Positions 17,979 to 26,885 of a DNA stretch of 52,659 nucleotides are shown here, in pieces (the first letter of the stretch is position 1; the number at the start of each line of letters is the position of its first letter). The position numbers and the translations under genes are program-made. The DNA comes from Candidatus Poribacteria bacterium (GTDB taxonomy: Bacteria > Poribacteria > WGA-4E > WGA-3G): assembly GCA_028820845.1 (NCBI GenBank), contig JAPPII010000116.1, positions 1 to 52,659 of the forward strand, read 5' to 3'. The notes below the pieces were generated by a model, which was not told the DNA's origin, searched no databases, and saw only the letters and a list, made by a program, of their open reading frames with translations.

Positions 17979-20015
17979 TTACTGCATCTGTCCAGTGCTC
18001 TGCATTACCATTGCCATCATTTGGATGAGTTGCTTAAAGTCGCCAAGAGTGAGTAAGAGTTTGGTGTCAATGCCATGCGCCTCGGCTTTAGCAGAAAACC
18101 CAATACTATAAGTCTCGGGCATATTCATAAGCATTCCGGACAACATTTGCATCGGCGCAGCAGCATCGGGATCCGCTTTCGCCAGGATGGGTAAGAAACT
18201 TTTAGCAGCAGTCATTGGCGAAACTGCTAAAAGTAGGTTATTGTCAGTACCCAACATTCCAATGAGTTTCTGATAACTTAGATTTTCAGCCAGTGTCTCA
18301 CCCGTCTGCCGATCCAATGCTGTCTTAATGAGTTCAGGTCCTCCGATGGCAAGAAGGAGGTGGTTCTCATGAAATGCATAGGACCATTTCCATTCCTGCG
18401 GCATCATGCTGGAAGTAGGGGCTGGTATGTCCTCAAAAACAGTGTTGAAATTAGGGAAGACGAACGTCTTAATCTCAATGCCGTTATGCGTCATCGGTGT
18501 ATCCAAATGCGCACCGTCATACATATTCAATTGCGGCATATCGCCGACTGTGTCTTGTATAAGTTTCACTGTATTTTGGAGTTGTTCAAGGAAAGTCTTT
18601 TCCATATAGGTTCTCGCCTGCTGTTCATTCTTCAGTTCGTAGATAATCAGATAATCCGGAAGGAGACTATCGCTATAATTCATGGTAAAAGCCCATTCGT
18701 CGGCGAGAGCATCGTAAAAGCCCTCAATTTGTTCAATAACCGTCTTGAGTAACTCCGACTGTTCAGCGGCATCTGCTGCGAGCATTCGTAACCAGAATAT
18801 CCCCATTTCAGCCAGGAATTCGGGGTTACTTTGAAACCCTCCATTCACAAAGGCTTGCTTTGGAAGCCTGTCAAGAAGTGCTAATTGGTGAGGATCCATC
18901 TCTTTGAGTGTGTTTTGAATCTTACTACCCGTTTTGAATTTCAGGAGCTGATCGATTTGCACATCAGTGCCTTCCACTTCAAGCGTCGCGCTTAGAGATT
19001 GTAATTGGCTCAGTACATCTATAGCAGCGTCGAACATGAGGTTAAAAAATGGGATGGCTGCCATTACAGAAGGATCGCTCTCCAGATCATCTATCGCGGA
19101 TTCCAATCCTGCGTTAAGCGAAGCCGTTACACCCGGTATAACTGATTCAAGATCAAAATGGATCGCGAGTTGCGCGCCCCCTTCGGCAACATCGGTGAGG
19201 AATGAATTGTAATTTGGCTTGGTTGTAATAGAGGGATTTGTTTTCTTATAGGCATCAATCACGCTTTCACAGACATCAGGGGATCGGGTAAAAACGAGGA
19301 CATTATCTATGATAGCGAAACTCCCGCCGCCACCGGCTGCATTCCAATAGGTTACACCGTTATATTTTATGGGCGCGGTTCCTTCGCTCTCTGCATCAAT
19401 CACCTGCTTCATGGCAGCAGGATCCGTGAGATGTACGGTTGCAGAGAGATCCGGCGGTTTTAAAGAAGTCATGAAGATTGCAAAGTCTTGGTTCAGATCC
19501 AACCCAATTTGCTCTAATTCAGCAAGATTTTCAAATCCAGCACCGAAAACGTCCGCCAAAATTCCGGCGAGGACCTCTGGTGGCTCCGCCGTGGGCAGCA
19601 AGTCGGTTGCTAACATGTTAATCCGATTATCCAATTCAGTCAGGCTGGGACAATAAATGACTCCTAAAGTGGACTCCGGGATCAGATGCAGGACACTGTC
19701 ACTTGGAATCTCCACTGTTGGCATTGTCTCTTCAGGTTCAGTTTCTTGCAGTGTTTCTTGTTCCGGTGCCTGCGGTTTCTCTGCCATCTCTGCTTCAGGA
19801 GAATGTGATTCGTCATCCGCATCAGCTTCAGGGGCTTGCGGTTTCTCTGTCATCTCCGCCTCAGGAGAGAGCGATTCCTCTGTCTCCACAGGTTCCTGGG
19901 TCAAAGGTATCTCCGCGGTGTCCGGCGGTGCCGTCTCTTTCGCGCTACAACCGATGAACGCGAACGTTGTCAGTAATAGCAATGCTATTATGTGTAAGGG
20001 CAAATAGTTTTTCAT
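17979..20015 (-). CDS. DUF3352-like lipoprotein
   Basis: A 678-residue probable lipoprotein: hydrophobic N-terminus followed by the lipobox FIGC at about residue 23. Residues about 30-100 form an acidic, proline-rich linker with near-repeated SPEAEM and EKPQAPE units. The rest resembles DUF3352, with PESTLGVIYCPSLTELD, a domain seen in bacterial surface proteins without assigned reaction. The protein ends with a methionine- and glutamine-rich helix. AAGGA lies about nine bases before the ATG at 20015. A good terminator follows, so it is probably a single-gene unit. Confidence 0.7.
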   Translation of the reverse strand: MKNYLPLHIIALLLLTTFAFIGCSAKETAPPDTAEIPLTQEPVETEESLSPEAEMTEKPQAPEADADDESHSPEAEMAEKPQAPEQETLQETEPEETMPTVEIPSDSVLHLIPESTLGVIYCPSLTELDNRINMLATDLLPTAEPPEVLAGILADVFGAGFENLAELEQIGLDLNQDFAIFMTSLKPPDLSATVHLTDPAAMKQVIDAESEGTAPIKYNGVTYWNAAGGGGSFAIIDNVLVFTRSPDVCESVIDAYKKTNPSITTKPNYNSFLTDVAEGGAQLAIHFDLESVIPGVTASLNAGLESAIDDLESDPSVMAAIPFFNLMFDAAIDVLSQLQSLSATLEVEGTDVQIDQLLKFKTGSKIQNTLKEMDPHQLALLDRLPKQAFVNGGFQSNPEFLAEMGIFWLRMLAADAAEQSELLKTVIEQIEGFYDALADEWAFTMNYSDSLLPDYLIIYELKNEQQARTYMEKTFLEQLQNTVKLIQDTVGDMPQLNMYDGAHLDTPMTHNGIEIKTFVFPNFNTVFEDIPAPTSSMMPQEWKWSYAFHENHLLLAIGGPELIKTALDRQTGETLAENLSYQKLIGMLGTDNNLLLAVSPMTAAKSFLPILAKADPDAAAPMQMLSGMLMNMPETYSIGFSAKAEAHGIDTKLLLTLGDFKQLIQMMAMVMQSTGQMQ

Positions 20016-20060
20016 TGATTTTTCCTTTTACATTGTCGTTTCCATTGAAAATGAGTAGCG

Positions 20061-21149
20061 TTAATTTTGAGTTTTTGCGATTTTCTCTTGGAACTCATCA
20101 ATTTCTTCGTTGGAAGTTAGCACGCCGATTTCGACTTCATAGTGTCTCCGTCCACCGGGTTCAATATACTGTAGGGTCCCGCGTTCGCGCTCCTTTGCTC
20201 GACCTTCTACCCCACAGTTTGAGGGTTCTAAGCCCATAACATAGGTGCCTTCACCACACATTTTCCACTGAACGAAGTTTGGAAATTGTGTTTTATGATA
20301 ACGTACCGATACACCGATACCTTGTCCATTGTTAAAACTGCGATTCACGAGAGCAACACGGATGTGATTATCAACGTCGGGTTCCATTTCGTGATAGAAA
20401 GCCTGTTCTTGAAAGTCAACAGTTGGGGGTTCACAGAGGTTATAGTTATTCAAGTCTGCAGCCGCCGTTTCATCTCGCGGTGTGACCTGCGAGGACGGGG
20501 CAATTAGTTCGCTGTCTTGGGTGAGGATCGGAAACCCAATGTTAATATGGAAGAGATACATGTGCGGCGAATCTTGGTATCCCAAGTTTTCAACAATATC
20601 CTCAATATGCAACGTATGGGAGCCGAGTTCGGTCCAGATTCTACGTGTGCGGGAGAGATGTTCGCCCAAAGCTGCGGTCTCTTTAACCTTGCCTTGCGCC
20701 CACAACATATAACGGTGTCCTTCCCATCGGCTGTCAACCCAAACGTTTTTCGCCGGGATATTGGAAACTCTACCGTGAAGTCCTAACGCTTCCTCGTCAT
20801 CCTCACCCGGCACGCCGACTTGCCGCATCCCACAGGTTGTCAGTAGACCGCCGTAGAAACTGCGCAACCAACCGATCCCCTCAGGTTCGTAATATGCAGG
20901 ATTGACATCACCCGTACTTGAACGCCAACAGAGTGGAACACCTTGATAGTCGGCGTAAGAGATGTCTAACCCACGGCTCGGCAGCACAGTAAAATTGAGA
21001 CCGCTTCCGGTTCGGAAGTCAATCGCCTCTACACCCTTTTCATTGCCATCCGTCAGTTGATATGTCTTGGCGTGGGCGATTTGCGACACATCTCCAACAT
21101 GGCGAAGTAGTTGTATTCTGTCATACGTTGCTCCATATAGATTTATCAA
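20061..21149 (-). CDS. DUF4432 / aldose-1-epimerase-like protein (TTG start)
   Basis: A protein of the galactose-mutarotase-like fold (DUF4432), probably binding a sugar or sugar acid. Recognisable stretches are VLPSRGLDISYADYQGVPLCW, LTTCGMRQVG and LEPSNCGVEGR. The frame is open to 21257 without any ATG. A TTG at 21149 has AAGGAG nine bases upstream and gives the family's usual beginning (INLYGATYDR), so it is chosen; the product is then 362 residues. Its role and substrate are not fixed for the family; an epimerase is inference. Confidence 0.8.
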   Translation of the reverse strand: MINLYGATYDRIQLLRHVGDVSQIAHAKTYQLTDGNEKGVEAIDFRTGSGLNFTVLPSRGLDISYADYQGVPLCWRSSTGDVNPAYYEPEGIGWLRSFYGGLLTTCGMRQVGVPGEDDEEALGLHGRVSNIPAKNVWVDSRWEGHRYMLWAQGKVKETAALGEHLSRTRRIWTELGSHTLHIEDIVENLGYQDSPHMYLFHINIGFPILTQDSELIAPSSQVTPRDETAAADLNNYNLCEPPTVDFQEQAFYHEMEPDVDNHIRVALVNRSFNNGQGIGVSVRYHKTQFPNFVQWKMCGEGTYVMGLEPSNCGVEGRAKERERGTLQYIEPGGRRHYEVEIGVLTSNEEIDEFQEKIAKTQN

Positions 21150-21442
21150 ATTAAGGTTCTCCTTCTTAGTCCAGCGCGAGTCTTTTGATGTAGGGACATT
21201 CCTTTTAAGCCCATATTGAGAAGTTGGATCAAAATTTTCTGTATTACTGAAAAGCAATTATAGCACAGGTGGAGAAAAAAGGCAAATTTTTCGTTTTGAG
21301 TTTTGGGATATCAAAAACGTCTCATATCGCTCGCAATCTAATTTTTGCGTTGTCGCAACTCCAGTTATGTGGTATTCTTAATACTATTGGAAACGAGTTG
21401 AATTCATTATGCAATTCCACATTAATATAGGAATAGGAAAGA
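21150..21442. other. Divergent intergenic region before the toxin-antitoxin operon
   Basis: Nearly 300 bases between the minus-strand DUF4432 gene and the plus-strand toxin-antitoxin pair. A small perfect palindrome, TTGCG-TTGT-CGCAA at 21345-21358, lies about 85 bases before the antitoxin-like start and could be an autoregulatory operator. No RNA gene or clear promoter is visible. Confidence 0.35.
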
Positions 21443-22126
21443 ATGACCATAAAAAAAATTACAGAGATGAACTCTATTGAGTTCCGCGAGTTTCTACGCA
21501 TACTCGTCAACGAGGAACTCTTCAAATCGAGAGAACGGCTCGCTGCGCTATTGGTGAAAAATAGTTCTCAGGAGGCACTAAAAGCAGAATTCTTTCATTT
21601 CCACGGTGATACTGAAGATTTGGGGTTTTGGTTTGAAGAATACGAAGAAGATCCCCTCAACGGATTAGATCCACACACGCTACTTGCCAAAAAACTAAAG
21701 CGACAGCGCGAATATATCCTTGCTAATCGCAAAACAACGCTTGAACAGCGCATCTTCAGACGGATGGGAATCTACTTAGATAGCGATCCTTTGCCAAAGA
21801 AGAAAATTGTCGAGTTGCCTCCGGCTGAATTTCGCGAACTGTTACACCTGCTTGTCACTCAAGATATTTTCGCCTCGCGGGGTCGACTTGCAGCGTTGCT
21901 TAAAAAGGATACTTCAACAGCACAATTGGATGCTGCATTTCGGGAGTTTTTCGTGGCTTATGAACTCTTGGAACTCGCCTTGGAAGATTATCATTACGAC
22001 CCGGATGAGGGGTTAGAGATAAACCCAGCGTGCGCAGCAGAATTAAACAAGGTGGATGAATATCTCAAAGCAGGCGGTAAAACATATTCACTTGAGGAGG
22101 TTTTTAAAGAGTTTGAGGGAGAATAG
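21443..22126 (+). CDS. Putative antitoxin with internally duplicated domain
   Basis: A 227-residue protein made of two homologous halves. Residues about 2-96 start with KKITEMNSIEFREFLRIL, and residues about 118-215 with KKKIVELPPAEFRELLHLL. Both halves continue with (S)RxRLAALL and end in an acidic, helical stretch. Its C-terminus (YSLEEVFKEFEG) looks like the toxin-binding tail of a RelB-type antitoxin. It sits two bases before a RelE/ParE toxin gene. Antitoxins are usually 70-100 residues, so a duplicated 227-residue form is unusual. An SD (AGGAAAG) precedes the ATG. The antitoxin call rests on position and the C-terminal tail only. Confidence 0.6.
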   Translation: MTIKKITEMNSIEFREFLRILVNEELFKSRERLAALLVKNSSQEALKAEFFHFHGDTEDLGFWFEEYEEDPLNGLDPHTLLAKKLKRQREYILANRKTTLEQRIFRRMGIYLDSDPLPKKKIVELPPAEFRELLHLLVTQDIFASRGRLAALLKKDTSTAQLDAAFREFFVAYELLELALEDYHYDPDEGLEINPACAAELNKVDEYLKAGGKTYSLEEVFKEFEGE

Positions 22127-22128
22127 TT

Positions 22129-22386
22129 GTGTACACATTAGAACTCAGTGCAGACGCAAGATCGGATTTGCGCCATCTGGATGCGGCAATCCGCAGGCGG
22201 GTCCGTAATCACTTGACTCAGCTATGTGAAACGTGCGATCAGCGACCACACAAAGCACTCCGAGGTGAACATAAAGGAAAGTTCAGTTTAAAGGTTGCCA
22301 AACATTATCGTATTCTCTATACTTTTGATAGGCGGACCAAGGTAATTAATGTGTCCCGAATTAGGCACCGCAGCAAGGTCTATTAA
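22129..22386 (+). CDS. RelE/ParE family toxin
   Basis: An 85-residue basic protein with the type II toxin pattern: LELSADARSDLRHLD at the start, KALRGEHKGKFSLKVAKHYR in the middle, and ILYTFDRRTKVINVSRIRHR at the end. RelE-like members cleave mRNA on the ribosome and ParE-like members poison gyrase; the strand pattern and basic C-terminus favour RelE/YafQ-like. The start is GTG at 22129, two bases after the antitoxin-like stop, with GAGGGAG upstream, so the pair is translationally coupled. Confidence 0.85.
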   Translation: MYTLELSADARSDLRHLDAAIRRRVRNHLTQLCETCDQRPHKALRGEHKGKFSLKVAKHYRILYTFDRRTKVINVSRIRHRSKVY

Positions 22387-22423
22387 ATATAGGTGAAAAG
22401 AAAACAGAAACTCTTGACATGAC

Positions 22424-22987
22424 ATGATTGAAACTTTGAAAAACGAAATTGATCAGATTGTCGAACAAGCGTGTGCTGCCGATACAAATATCTTTGGTTA
22501 CGACATTTGGACCCACCATATCCTACAAGTCATTGAAAACGCGAAACAACTTGCCCCACGTTTTGATGCTGATCCCGAAATTGTGGAATTCGCGGCGTTA
22601 CTCCACGATTACGCCAGCATAAAGGATGAAGCACTCTACGCCGATCACCATATCCAAGGTCCCATTGAAGCCGAGAAACTCCTTAAAGGTTTCGGCTATC
22701 CAGAAGAAAAAATAGGATCCGTCAAAGAGGCTATCGCGACACACCGGGGGAGTGTCATAACGGAACATCGAAGTGCAGAGGGAGCATGTCTTGCAAATGC
22801 CGATGCGATGTCCCATATTCAGGGTGTTCCTTCGCTGCTATACCTGGCTTATGTTCATAATGGAATGGGAATTGATGAAGGTAGCGCGTGGGTCAAGGCA
22901 AAACTGCAACGAAGTTGGCAGAAACTACGATCGGACGTTCAAGAGTTGGTCAGAGACAGATATGAAGCTGCGCTGGAGATGCTCTGA
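22424..22987 (+). CDS. HD-domain hydrolase
   Basis: A 187-residue protein with the HD metal-dependent phosphohydrolase motif: H31/H32, H61-D62 (LLHDYA), H75-H76 and ATHRG near 106-110. The substrate is unknown; small HD proteins of this type act on nucleotides or nucleotide-like metabolites. It lies between the toxin pair and the nucleotidyltransferase on the plus strand. It has no good SD, so its exact start is less certain. Confidence 0.85.
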   Translation: MIETLKNEIDQIVEQACAADTNIFGYDIWTHHILQVIENAKQLAPRFDADPEIVEFAALLHDYASIKDEALYADHHIQGPIEAEKLLKGFGYPEEKIGSVKEAIATHRGSVITEHRSAEGACLANADAMSHIQGVPSLLYLAYVHNGMGIDEGSAWVKAKLQRSWQKLRSDVQELVRDRYEAALEML

Positions 22988-23002
22988 CATTAGAGGTTGC
23001 AG

Positions 23003-23590
23003 ATGCGCGTGTTGCTTGATGAAAATCTGACTATGACCGTTGACAAGGTTCATTGGTTCCTCAATCTTTTTGATGAACTCGGTATCCAAGTCTGGATTGA
23101 TGGGGGATGGGGTGTCGATGCTTTATTAGGTGCACAGACTCGAAATCACCAAGATTTGGACATTATCATCCCATGGGAAGATTCAGCAGTCCTGACCGAA
23201 GCACTCTTCGCGCACGGCTTTGTTGACATCCACACGGATGATCGCACGGATCGAAACTTCGTGATGGGGCATCAAACACATGGAATGATTGACTTTCATG
23301 TAGTTGAACGGACCGAAGACGGTGGAGCAGTCTACGGTCCTGGGGAAATCGACTGGATTATTTCTGAATTGGAGTTGAATGCTGTGGGTTACATTGGAGG
23401 ACGGGAGGCACGATGCCTCTCAGTAGATTATCAAGTCCGCTCGCACACCGGATATCCATTGCAAGACACAGATTTCGCCGATATGCAAGCATTACACGAT
23501 AAATTCAGTGTTGAATTGCTCCCTGAGCAGATTAAGGATAATTCAAATCCACACTTGCCTAATGCCCCCAGTAAAGCATGCCAGCCGTGA
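23003..23590 (+). CDS. Lincosamide/aminoglycoside nucleotidyltransferase-like protein
   Basis: A protein of about 195 residues resembling Lnu(A)/ANT(2'')-type nucleotidyltransferases, which inactivate antibiotics by adenylylation. The core WIDGGWGVDALLG and then HQDLDIIIP supplies the metal-binding acidic pair. Downstream, CLSVDYQVRSHTGYPLQDTD resembles the conserved C-terminal part of the Lnu proteins. The ATG at 23003 has AGAGG six bases upstream; an internal ATG at 23033 also fits. Whether the substrate is an antibiotic is unproven. The last 32 bases overlap the convergent membrane-protein gene. Confidence 0.8.
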   Translation: MRVLLDENLTMTVDKVHWFLNLFDELGIQVWIDGGWGVDALLGAQTRNHQDLDIIIPWEDSAVLTEALFAHGFVDIHTDDRTDRNFVMGHQTHGMIDFHVVERTEDGGAVYGPGEIDWIISELELNAVGYIGGREARCLSVDYQVRSHTGYPLQDTDFADMQALHDKFSVELLPEQIKDNSNPHLPNAPSKACQP

Positions 23591-24212
23591 CAATACCCGC
23601 AATCATCAAAGCAATAGACCACAACATATCAAGATTAAACCATGCCTTACGAAGCAGTGCCAAACCTACTACCTCGTAAACGACAACCGCCACAATTCCC
23701 GTCACAACGAAAAAACTGAGGGTATGCACGCCGACAGCGGATAATAACAGCGTAGCACTATCCGTCATAGTTGCCGATGCGTGGTGGGTATGTCCAGAAT
23801 GTGCCGATGCCATCGGCATCCTTAACAAAAGCGGTGCGAGCATCAAACCTGCGCCGTGCGCCGAAGCCATTAGGAAAGACCAGATTGTTAAGTCCTTGAA
23901 GTTAACACGCATCCCGACCCATTTCGGATGCCTTGCCCGGAACAACTTATATAGCCCAAAACCGAACAGTACAACCGCACAAGCGGTGCCAAGCACCTTC
24001 TCCGGTATTTGCTGCTGTGCCAAAGCGATTATCAGTACCACGACCCCGATCGAAACCGCGTGTCCGAGTGCCATTGGGAAAAGTGCACCGATAACAGCGC
24101 TTCTTCGTTTCTCCTGCATACCGAGTGCAACCGCAAAAAGCCATCCCATCCCCGGATTAATACCGTGAAATACACCGAGGCTAATGTAGCCTACCCATGA
24201 AATAGCGTCCAT
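23559..24212 (-). CDS. Six-TM membrane protein, NicO/UreH-like transporter family (tentative)
   Basis: A 217-residue membrane protein with about six hydrophobic segments. It begins MDAISWVGYISLGVFHGINPG and has a GHAVSIGVVVLI segment, plus a histidine-containing loop (SAHSGHTHHAS) that could bind metal. The GINPGxGW motif recalls small-molecule or metal exporters of the NicO/UreH/TauE type; I am not certain of the family. The ATG at 24212 begins the first membrane segment; the longer frame is not supported. It runs convergently into the nucleotidyltransferase gene. Confidence 0.6.
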   Translation of the reverse strand: MDAISWVGYISLGVFHGINPGMGWLFAVALGMQEKRRSAVIGALFPMALGHAVSIGVVVLIIALAQQQIPEKVLGTACAVVLFGFGLYKLFRARHPKWVGMRVNFKDLTIWSFLMASAHGAGLMLAPLLLRMPMASAHSGHTHHASATMTDSATLLLSAVGVHTLSFFVVTGIVAVVVYEVVGLALLRKAWFNLDMLWSIALMIAGIVTAGMLYWGH

Positions 24213-24283
24213 AAAATATCTTTCTACCGATAATATGAGGGTGCTGCAAGAGAACCTGCACACCCTCTTTCAGAACAGCATAG

Positions 24284-24354
24284 TAATGGCATGCGCGCTT
24301 TGAACGCGAAGTCGAAAACCACGCCAGCGGCATGCCTCTTCGGAAATACCATTA
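24284..24354 (-). other. Nested inverted repeats between SBP56 and the membrane-protein gene
   Basis: TAATGG (24284-24289) pairs with CCATTA (24349-24354), and inside it GGCATGC (24288-24294) pairs with GCATGCC (24330-24336). The first arms overlap by two bases, so both stems cannot be complete together. It lies just downstream of the SBP56 stop on the minus strand. A regulatory or structural RNA element is possible; no known riboswitch core is recognised. Confidence 0.35.
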
Positions 24355-24358
24355 ATCC

Positions 24359-25747
24359 TTACGAATAACAGAAGGTATCAGATGAGCTATCGCCACCTTG
24401 CAAGCGAATCTGATGGGCGCGACTATCGCCGAAACCTACAAAGAAGTTAGGATCTAATTCAAGGCCGCCGTCGGGGTTTATATCCGCCTTTACCATCCAT
24501 CCATTTGCGCCATCTGGGTAGAACTGATTGTCCCAGGCGACGTAAAGCGAATTCGTGAAATAGAGGCGTTTGCCATCGCGACTCAACTCAACCATCTGTG
24601 GTCCGCCGCTGACAGGTCCAGCTGCCGGATGCGGATGAGATTTTGTAATACCCCCTATTTCGACGGTGCCGGTATGCTTCGGGTTGAACGGATCAGAGAC
24701 ATCGTATTGCAATAACTCCCCGGTGCCCCAACAAGAGACATACAGGAACCGATCGTCCAACGAAAGGATATGATCCGTAACCAGTGGCGGAATCATTCCG
24801 ATATCCTTTAAGGCTGGCGGTAAATCATCAGGATTTTCAGGGGCTTGTGCGGGAATATCAATAATCTTTTGAATGCCCCAATCGTCGCCATCTTTATACC
24901 AGGTCCAGATCGAGCTGGAGAGGTCATTCATATTCAACACGGCATTGACAAACCCATAAGCTTTGGTTGGATCGTGCGCAGGACGCAGTTCCAAGATCAT
25001 CTGGTAGTCGTCGCCTAAATCCAAGGTTTGGATGTTCTTACGGTGTCGAATATCCCAGATATGGATTTTATGTCCGAACTTGCGTGCGCCTAAATCTTCA
25101 AGGCTCACACCATTTTCAATCATTGCCGGATATCCCCACTCACTGGTAACAGCGATGTCATACCCCAAGTGCCACCAGAAATCGTAAGAGAGGGATTGGG
25201 AGCCGCGTTCAACTTCCCATTGTCCAAGGATATTGAAGTTGTAGTGATCCATGAGGAAGATGCCGCCGGGTCCCTCTTCAGAGCCTGCCGAAGCGAGAGC
25301 ACTAATATAGATACCTTCGGGTCCACAATGTACCGTATGCGGACGCGTATATCCAGATCGTTCTTCAACTTCGTCAGCTGTCAAAGTCTTAATGAGTTTC
25401 GGGGACTTCGGATCCTCTTTCACATCAAGGATATAGATATGAGAACCCCGTAGTGCTGGCACGACGAGATAGCGGCGTTCTACATAAGGGTGTGGCGCGT
25501 AGGGACAGAGTGCTGCACTACATGCGTTCCAGCCAAAGTGGTGGATCTCGTCCCGAACGCCGAGCTCTAATTTATTGATAATCTGACCATAGGTACCAGA
25601 TGCCTCGTTGAGATCAACAACGCACATAGTATCGGGTTTACCATCGTCCCGCGGTGCAGCGACATAAGCGAGTTCTTCCGTGGGTGCCTCAATCGCCATT
25701 TTGGGTGATGGGTAAAAAGTCGGATCAGGTTTCCACTGTTGTAACAA
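24359..25747 (-). CDS. SBP56-family protein (selenium-binding protein / methanethiol oxidase)
   Basis: A 462-residue member of the SBP56 family, whose characterised members oxidise methanethiol using copper. Family stretches include the N-terminus WKPDPTFYPSPKMAIEAP, HHFGWNACSAALCPY and the region ending VGFGDSRAHQIRLQGGD. The start is a TTG at 25747 with AAGGAG eight bases upstream and it gives the family's usual N-terminus; the first ATG, 16 codons on, would remove conserved residues. Gene lies alone between two hairpin-bearing gaps. The enzymatic assignment follows the family and is not shown here. Confidence 0.9.
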   Translation of the reverse strand: MLQQWKPDPTFYPSPKMAIEAPTEELAYVAAPRDDGKPDTMCVVDLNEASGTYGQIINKLELGVRDEIHHFGWNACSAALCPYAPHPYVERRYLVVPALRGSHIYILDVKEDPKSPKLIKTLTADEVEERSGYTRPHTVHCGPEGIYISALASAGSEEGPGGIFLMDHYNFNILGQWEVERGSQSLSYDFWWHLGYDIAVTSEWGYPAMIENGVSLEDLGARKFGHKIHIWDIRHRKNIQTLDLGDDYQMILELRPAHDPTKAYGFVNAVLNMNDLSSSIWTWYKDGDDWGIQKIIDIPAQAPENPDDLPPALKDIGMIPPLVTDHILSLDDRFLYVSCWGTGELLQYDVSDPFNPKHTGTVEIGGITKSHPHPAAGPVSGGPQMVELSRDGKRLYFTNSLYVAWDNQFYPDGANGWMVKADINPDGGLELDPNFFVGFGDSRAHQIRLQGGDSSSDTFCYS

Positions 25748-25771
25748 AGTTATTTCTCCTTTTTTGGTAGT

Positions 25772-25798
25772 TATCAGTTGTCGGTTGTCAGTAGTCAG
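25772..25798. repeat. Degenerate TCGG/TCAG intergenic repeat
   Basis: TATCAGTTGTCGGTTGTCAG and following bases resemble the stretch upstream of accA (14768). Its loose match and position before the SBP56 gene suggest a dispersed repeat. Confidence 0.35.
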
Positions 25799-25895
25799 AT
25801 AAAGAGGATCTCTTTAACAAGCAGCGACATCTTAGGATGCTGCACGTTTGGACAGTTTATTACCAAAGAGGCGCTTAGAATAACTGACGATTAGC

Positions 25896-26777
25896 CTATT
25901 CTTCAGCATTTTGTGCACGGTCAAGCCAACCGGGCAGTTTAATGTTCTCAGAAAGTTTCCACGCAGTTAAATAGAGCGATGCGGTCCAGCGTACAGCCTC
26001 GCGTGCCCGTTCATTGGTGAAATCAACCACCGGAGGTGATGGATTCTTCAGGTTCTGAAAGTCTGCCGCGAGTGCATAAACGCTATCAACCAAACCGTGT
26101 CCTGCTTTAATCTGTTCTATTATGGCTGGCATTAAGTCGCCAACCGCTTCAACCTCTTGTGCTTTCGCCAGTTCTGTGGGATCGAGTTTCAACATCTCAA
26201 CTGCCGAATCAACCTTCTCATGGATACCCGCATGCAAGCGTGTCCCGTCTTCCTGAACAATACCGTTGAAATGAATTGTCAGGTGCAACGGCTGACACAT
26301 ATCCTGTGCATAGTGTGAAAGGAACCCGGCATAGAGGAAACATTTGTTCTGAATCATCGGATTATCGGGCCATTTACGATACTCCGCGAAAGCGACGGCG
26401 AGCCGTTCTGTCCATTCCGCCAATGCATAAGGCAGTGTGCCGACCGCTCGTGGCGCAAGCCCGAGTTCTGCGCACAACTTAATATGCGCCTCACGTCCGT
26501 CAGGAATCGGGTGCTCTCCGAACAGTTCTATATCCACATAGTGTTCGCCGTATTCAGCCTGTCGTGCGTGCGGTGTGCCACGCTCTTTTGATATATCAGG
26601 ATCATAGGCGCAGTGGGCAATCATTTTTTCGGCAGCTCGAAAGAATTCAGGCATCTCTTCTGGAACCGCCTTGACAGCCGCCTGTGTGAGGATATCGTGC
26701 CCGCCGCCCCACCATGCCCATGCAGGTGTAGTGAGGAGCATTGAAAACAGAATAAGTACATTATAGAAGCGTTTCAT
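25896..26777 (-). CDS. Secreted zinc-dependent P1-nuclease/phospholipase-C-like protein
   Basis: A 293-residue secreted protein with a signal peptide ending AWA, after which the mature protein would begin WWGGGHD. An N-terminal tryptophan serving as a zinc ligand is characteristic of the S1/P1 nuclease and bacterial phospholipase C fold. The other ligand motifs are visible: HCAYDPD near residue 55, LSHYAQDMCQPLHL near residue 155 and HEKVD near residue 187. Activity could be nuclease or phospholipase; the sequence does not decide. The SD before the ATG at 26777 is weak. Confidence 0.8.
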   Translation of the reverse strand: MKRFYNVLILFSMLLTTPAWAWWGGGHDILTQAAVKAVPEEMPEFFRAAEKMIAHCAYDPDISKERGTPHARQAEYGEHYVDIELFGEHPIPDGREAHIKLCAELGLAPRAVGTLPYALAEWTERLAVAFAEYRKWPDNPMIQNKCFLYAGFLSHYAQDMCQPLHLTIHFNGIVQEDGTRLHAGIHEKVDSAVEMLKLDPTELAKAQEVEAVGDLMPAIIEQIKAGHGLVDSVYALAADFQNLKNPSPPVVDFTNERAREAVRWTASLYLTAWKLSENIKLPGWLDRAQNAEE

Positions 26778-26842
26778 TTTTTAAGTTTACCTTGCGGTTC
26801 GTTCAGGTGAATTGGTTAAATAACGTTAATCGACGTATATCC

Positions 26843-26863
26843 GCCTGCGCCGTTGTTGCAGGC
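26843..26863 (-). repeat. Dispersed hairpin (GCCTGC type)
   Basis: GCCTGC and GCAGGC flank a nine-base loop and are followed by TACC on the plus strand, as in other copies. Confidence 0.65.
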
Positions 26864-26885
26864 TACCATTACCGATAAAACTGCA

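Noticed and set aside
19657-20007. Plus-strand open frame antisense to the DUF3352-like gene
   Set aside because: Its serine-rich sequence is the shadow of the repeat-rich linker on the other strand; the minus frame has a lipobox and SD.
21150-21257. Longer DUF4432 protein starting at 21257
   Set aside because: The extra stretch has only a TTG start without an SD and no family similarity; the TTG at 21149 has AAGGAG.
24237-24272. GAGGGTG/CACCCTC inverted repeat as a terminator
   Set aside because: It has no T run on the minus strand and only a short one on the plus strand, where no gene ends nearby.
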